From contig JAZRPY010000002.1 in assembly GCA_045649415.1 (NCBI GenBank), forward strand, positions 45,612 to 109,611: DNA of 64,000 nucleotides, written 5' to 3'. The notes beneath the pieces were generated by a model, which did not search any database, was not told the origin of the DNA, and worked only from the letters and a program-made list of their open reading frames with translations. A program made the translations under genes and the position numbers. This DNA is from CAKSQL01 sp045649415. Its GTDB lineage: Bacteria; Bacillota; Clostridia; UBA1381. Below, one piece after another: positions 61,580 through 64,000 of the stretch; the stretch's first letter is position 1; the number at the start of each line of letters is the position of its first letter.

Positions 61580-61608
61580 ATTATATCACTTTTCAAGAAA
61601 CTTTTCAA
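61580..61608 (-). promoter_or_regulatory. Promoter of thiM operon
   Basis: TTGAAA (61608-61603), 17 bases and TATAAT (61585-61580) on the minus strand, immediately upstream of the TPP aptamer. The same arrangement occurs in the second block. Confidence 0.82.
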
Positions 61609-61645
61609 TAGTTTAAGATAAATTATTTTCTTCATATCAAATAAA

Positions 61646-61686
61646 AAACCGAATGATGAAGATATGTCATCTAAATCATTCGGTTT
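61646..61686 (-). terminator. Terminator of the thiC-ECF operon
   Basis: The stem AAACCGAATGAT / ATCATTCGGTTT with a T run on the minus strand lies after the ECF gene. The same hairpin follows tRNA-Asn at 63838. Its loop side contains TGTCATCTAAATCATTCGG, an inverted version of the neighbouring operon-end repeat. Confidence 0.88.
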
Positions 61687-61689
61687 CTA

Positions 61690-61716
61690 TGGAAGAGCCG
61701 AATGGTTTAGACGCCA
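61690..61716 (-). repeat. Operon-end repeat, copy 3 (ECF gene)
   Basis: TGGAAGAGCCGAATGG followed by TTTAGACGCCA (plus strand), between the ECF gene end and its terminator. It differs from copy 1 at two positions and forms an inverted repeat with the terminator arm beside it. Confidence 0.8.
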
Positions 61717-61726
61717 CTGATGACTA

Positions 61727-62224
61727 TTAAAAGATCTTTGATTTTTCAAATATTTTAACAAGCATTAAACCAATGATAAGCCCTGCAGCACCCTGAACTC
61801 CATTTGCAGGAATATTTACAACAGATGGTGCAAATCCATACATAAATCCTTCAAACACAAAGTATCCGAGAATCATTTCAATCTCAGCCAAAACTCCTCC
61901 AATAATTCTTGAAGGTGTGTTGCCAAACTTGTTATGCATACCCTTAAAGCAGTAATGTGCAATAATTGACATAATGCCCTTGATGATAAAAGTTGCCGGA
62001 GCATATACTACATAACCAGAGAATAAATCAGCAAGTGCTGAACCAACACCTGCGGTCGCAAATCCGTATGCAGGAGACAAGAGCCAACCGGAAAGAAGTA
62101 CAATACAGTCACCTAAATTAATATAGCCTTTAAGTGGTGATGGTATCTTGATGATCATTGTTGCTACACAGCAAAGTGCTGCAAGCATTGAAGCTGTTAC
62201 AATTTTTTGAGTGTTTGTTTTCAT
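61727..62224 (-). CDS. ECF transporter S component, thiamine-precursor type
   Basis: Integral membrane substrate-binding subunit of an ECF vitamin importer. The 165 residues form about six helices. IVTASMLAALCCVATMIIKIPSPLKGYINLGD (about 8-39) and SGWLLSPAYGFATAGVGSALADLFSGY (about 45-71) fit the general ECF S-component family. The TPP riboswitch and thiC upstream suggest HMP, thiazole or thiamine as cargo; sequence alone does not decide. It needs an EcfAA'T module encoded elsewhere, possibly shared with FolT. It lies 23 bp after thiC. Confidence 0.85.
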   Translation of the reverse strand: MKTNTQKIVTASMLAALCCVATMIIKIPSPLKGYINLGDCIVLLSGWLLSPAYGFATAGVGSALADLFSGYVVYAPATFIIKGIMSIIAHYCFKGMHNKFGNTPSRIIGGVLAEIEMILGYFVFEGFMYGFAPSVVNIPANGVQGAAGLIIGLMLVKIFEKSKIF

Positions 62225-62247
62225 TTCATTATCCTCTTTTCATTTTA

Positions 62248-63543
62248 TCATATATCAATGTGTTCGCCATTTAAAGCCTTATTCATACTTCTTACAGCAC
62301 AAAATTTACCGCACATTGAACAGCTTTCCTCAAATTCCGGCTTTCTGTCATCTCTGATTTTCTTTGCCGTTTCGGGATCAATCGAGCACTCCCACTGCAT
62401 ATCCCAATCAAAGAACCTTCGCGCATCAGCCATTTTATCATCAATATCTCTTGCATGAGGTATTTTCTTTGCAATATCTGCGGCGTGTGCTGCAATTTTC
62501 GATGCAATGATACCTTGCTTTACATCTTCTACATTCGGAAGAGCAAGATGTTCTGCAGGAGTTACATAGCAAAGAAATGCCGCACCTGCCGAAGCTGCAA
62601 TCGCTCCGCCTATAGCTGAAGTTATATGGTCATATCCCGGAGCAATATCCGTAACAATAGGACCTAACACATAAAATGGCGCGCCCATACAGATTGTCTG
62701 CTGAATTTTCATATTAGCTTCAATCTGGTCTAATGGCATATGTCCGGGTCCTTCTACCATAACCTGAACATCCTTTGCCCATGCACGCTTTGTAAGCTCA
62801 CCAAGTCGAACAAGCTCCTCAATCTGACATACATCACTTGCATCTGCAATACATCCAGGACGGCAAGCATCCCCAAGCGAGATTGTAACATCATATTCAC
62901 GGCAAATATCTAGTATTTCATCAAAATACTCATAAAATGGGTTTTCATTTCCTGTCATACTCATCCAAGCAAAAATCAAAGAGCCACCACGGGATACAAT
63001 ATTCATTTTTCTTTTATGTTTTTTTATCTGCTCAATAGTTTTTCTTGTAATACCGCAATGAATGGTTACAAAATCCACACCATCCTCGGCATGAAGTCTT
63101 ATAATATCAATGAAATCTTTTGCGGTAAGTGTTGCCAAGTCTCTTTGATAATGTATAACACTGTCATAAACCGGAACAGTACCAATCATCGCCGAACATT
63201 CACTTACAAGTTTCTGTCTGAATGGCTGAGTGTTTCCATGCGATGATAAATCCATTATAGCATCTGCACCAAGCTTTATTGATGCTTGTACTTTTTCCAT
63301 TTCAATATCATAATATTTACAATCTCTCGAAATGCCTAAGTTTACATTGATTTTTGTTTTAAGCATTGAACCTATTCCCTTTGGTTCTATACACTTATGT
63401 AGTTTGTTTCCACAAATCACAACTTGTCCTTTTGCCACAAGATCTCTTATTTCTTCTGGATTTTTGTATTCATCCCCGGCAACGATTTTCATTTGCTCTG
63501 TAATAATACCATTCCTTGCAGCTTCCATTTGTGTCTTATACAT
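62248..63543 (-). CDS. thiC: Phosphomethylpyrimidine synthase
   Basis: Radical-SAM enzyme that rearranges aminoimidazole ribotide into HMP phosphate. The 431 residues are of the shorter ThiC class without the long N-terminal domain. Motifs are DLSSHGNTQPFRQKL (about 98-112), VTIHCGITR, VSRGGSLIFAWM, SLGDACRPGC, VMVEGPGHMPLDQIEANM and the C-terminal cluster-binding CSMCGKFC (about 411-418). It gives the cell de novo pyrimidine synthesis beside the salvage genes. The ATG at 63543 has only a weak AAGAGA site. Confidence 0.96.
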   Translation of the reverse strand: MYKTQMEAARNGIITEQMKIVAGDEYKNPEEIRDLVAKGQVVICGNKLHKCIEPKGIGSMLKTKINVNLGISRDCKYYDIEMEKVQASIKLGADAIMDLSSHGNTQPFRQKLVSECSAMIGTVPVYDSVIHYQRDLATLTAKDFIDIIRLHAEDGVDFVTIHCGITRKTIEQIKKHKRKMNIVSRGGSLIFAWMSMTGNENPFYEYFDEILDICREYDVTISLGDACRPGCIADASDVCQIEELVRLGELTKRAWAKDVQVMVEGPGHMPLDQIEANMKIQQTICMGAPFYVLGPIVTDIAPGYDHITSAIGGAIAASAGAAFLCYVTPAEHLALPNVEDVKQGIIASKIAAHAADIAKKIPHARDIDDKMADARRFFDWDMQWECSIDPETAKKIRDDRKPEFEESCSMCGKFCAVRSMNKALNGEHIDI

Positions 63544-63604
63544 TCTTGTCTCTTTCTGCCGTAGTTACCGGCTGTTTATTAACCTAATAAAAAACCCAGC
63601 CAAA

Positions 63605-63755
63605 CAAAAAAGGAAGTTACCGACTTGGTAACTTCCTAAAAGTTCTTTGTTCCTCCTAACACAATGTATCAGGCATCCCTACGTTGGCATTATCCAAATC
63701 AGGTTCTCGGTCGAAGGTCGCATCTTCCTCTCAGCCTGTACTACAAGCTCCCATT
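63605..63755 (-). promoter_or_regulatory. TPP riboswitch 2 with attenuator, controls thiC-ECF
   Basis: The same THI-box aptamer as copy 1 (about 63755-63672), with GGCTGAGAGG, ACCTGATTTGG and AACGTAGGGA. One base change turns the inserted helix GAAGGT / ACCTTC into GAAGAT / ACCTTC (one mismatch). The attenuator GGAAGTTACC / GGTAACTTCC (63612-63636) is a perfect 10-bp stem here, against a G-U pair in copy 1, followed by T6. Confidence 0.95.
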
Positions 63756-63771
63756 TATTAAGTTTAAAAGC

Positions 63772-63800
63772 ATTATATCACTTTTCAAAAAACTTTTCAA
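63772..63800 (-). promoter_or_regulatory. Promoter of thiC operon
   Basis: TTGAAA (63800-63795), 17 bases, TATAAT (63777-63772) on the minus strand, the same as in the first block. Confidence 0.82.
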
Positions 63801-63837
63801 TAGTTTCTAAAAATTTATTTTATTCAAATTATATAAA

Positions 63838-63878
63838 AAACCGAATGATAAAGATATGTCATCTAAATCATTCGGTTT
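63838..63878 (-). terminator. Terminator after tRNA-Asn
   Basis: The stem AAACCGAATGAT / ATCATTCGGTTT with a T run lies directly after the tRNA-Asn CCA end on the minus strand; same hairpin as at 61646-61686. Confidence 0.88.
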
Positions 63879-63881
63879 CTA

Positions 63882-63957
63882 TGGCTCCTCGTGTTGGGCT
63901 TGAACCAACGACATCATGATTAACAGTCATGCGCTCTACCGACTGAGCTAACGAGGA
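63882..63957 (-). tRNA. tRNA-Asn (GTT)
   Basis: Complete minus-strand cloverleaf: acceptor TCCTCGT / ACGAGGA, anticodon GTT in CTGTTAA, T-loop TTGGTTCAAGCCC, encoded CCA. Probably the last gene of another tRNA cluster continuing beyond the window. Confidence 0.96.
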
Positions 63958-63964
63958 ATATACG

Positions 63965-63994
63965 CCAAGAATCCGAATTTCTTCGGATTCTTGG
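63965..63994 (-). terminator. Hairpin upstream of tRNA-Asn
   Basis: A perfect 13-bp stem CCAAGAATCCGAA / TTCGGATTCTTGG with loop TTTC. It resembles the inter-tRNA hairpin at 14719-14747. The TGG at its right end could be the CCA of a further tRNA past the window edge. Confidence 0.55.
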
Positions 63995-64000
63995 TACCGG

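Larger units (their letters stand above)
61359..61692. repeat. Duplicated TPP control block, copy 1
   Basis: About 335 bp, from CTCTTTCTGCCGT to the TATGG after the terminator, is repeated as a direct copy at 63551-63884 with scattered substitutions, roughly nine bases in ten alike by eye. Each copy contains, in transcription order, a terminator for the upstream unit, a promoter, a TPP aptamer and an attenuator. Confidence 0.88.
63551..63884. repeat. Duplicated TPP control block, copy 2
   Basis: Direct copy of the block at 61359-61692, with the same order of terminator, promoter, aptamer and attenuator. Here the terminator end joins the CCA end of tRNA-Asn, which suggests this is the ancestral position and that copy 1 arose from it. 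Confidence 0.88.

Overview
The window looks like chromosomal DNA of an AT-rich, anaerobic, Gram-positive member of the Clostridia, probably host-associated. The signs are Firmicutes-type gene content (ComEC, ComF, an SLH-domain surface protein, LuxS, a PdaB-like deacetylase), tRNA genes with encoded CCA, strong AGGAGG ribosome binding sites, frequent GTG/TTG starts, TTGACA-17-TATAAT promoters, and an oxygen-sensitive ferredoxin-dependent indolepyruvate oxidoreductase. I see no phage, transposase, CRISPR array or rRNA. Most of the window is well-packed housekeeping DNA.

Layout. 1-8 kb: lactate dehydrogenase (cut by the window edge), a tetrahydrofolate riboswitch driving folT-folC, a small membrane protein, a DUF2156 protein, ComEC and enolase. 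8-15 kb: the decayed remains of a PPi-dependent phosphofructokinase, a phosphohexomutase, the rpsF-ssb-rpsR operon with a structured leader, a SulP transporter, a fragment of a short-chain dehydrogenase, malic enzyme and a five-gene tRNA cluster. 15-24 kb: luxS; a Zur-like regulator with its operator followed by znuACB; trmD-rimM; and an arginine operon (argD-argF-acetyltransferase-argC) with an ARG box over the argD promoter. 24-39 kb: two FAD proteins, an AI-2E-family permease, an SLH protein, comF, ispE-tlyA-dxs, a polysaccharide deacetylase and potABCD. A roughly 300-nt structured non-coding RNA with its own promoter and terminator lies upstream of potA. 39-53 kb: topB, holA, then a sodium symporter / acyl-CoA ligase / IorA / IorB operon that looks built to take up aryl acids and interconvert aryl-CoA and arylpyruvate. 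Facing it is a natural fusion of a sugar-isomerase-like TIM barrel with a second acyl-CoA ligase. murA follows.

52.8-64 kb is the most unusual part. It begins with an array of seven short hairpins set between four TCGATAT and four ATATCGA heptamers. Next comes an arabinose operon (araA-araB-araD) divergent from an AraC-type regulator. Then come two thiamine operons: thiM-thiE-(HAD-ThiD fusion), and thiC plus an ECF substrate-binding subunit. Each thiamine operon sits behind its own TPP riboswitch, inside a roughly 335-bp duplicated block of terminator, promoter, aptamer and attenuator. All three operons end in the same roughly 27-bp 3'-flanking repeat joined to different terminator hairpins, a feature I did not find in the first 52 kb. 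A tRNA-Asn gene closes the window.

The strongest candidates for something undescribed are the hairpin array with the shared operon-end repeat, the ncRNA upstream of potA, the TIM-barrel/ligase fusion next to the IorAB operon, and the duplicated TPP control cassette. Function calls rest on reading motifs by eye; no database search was possible.
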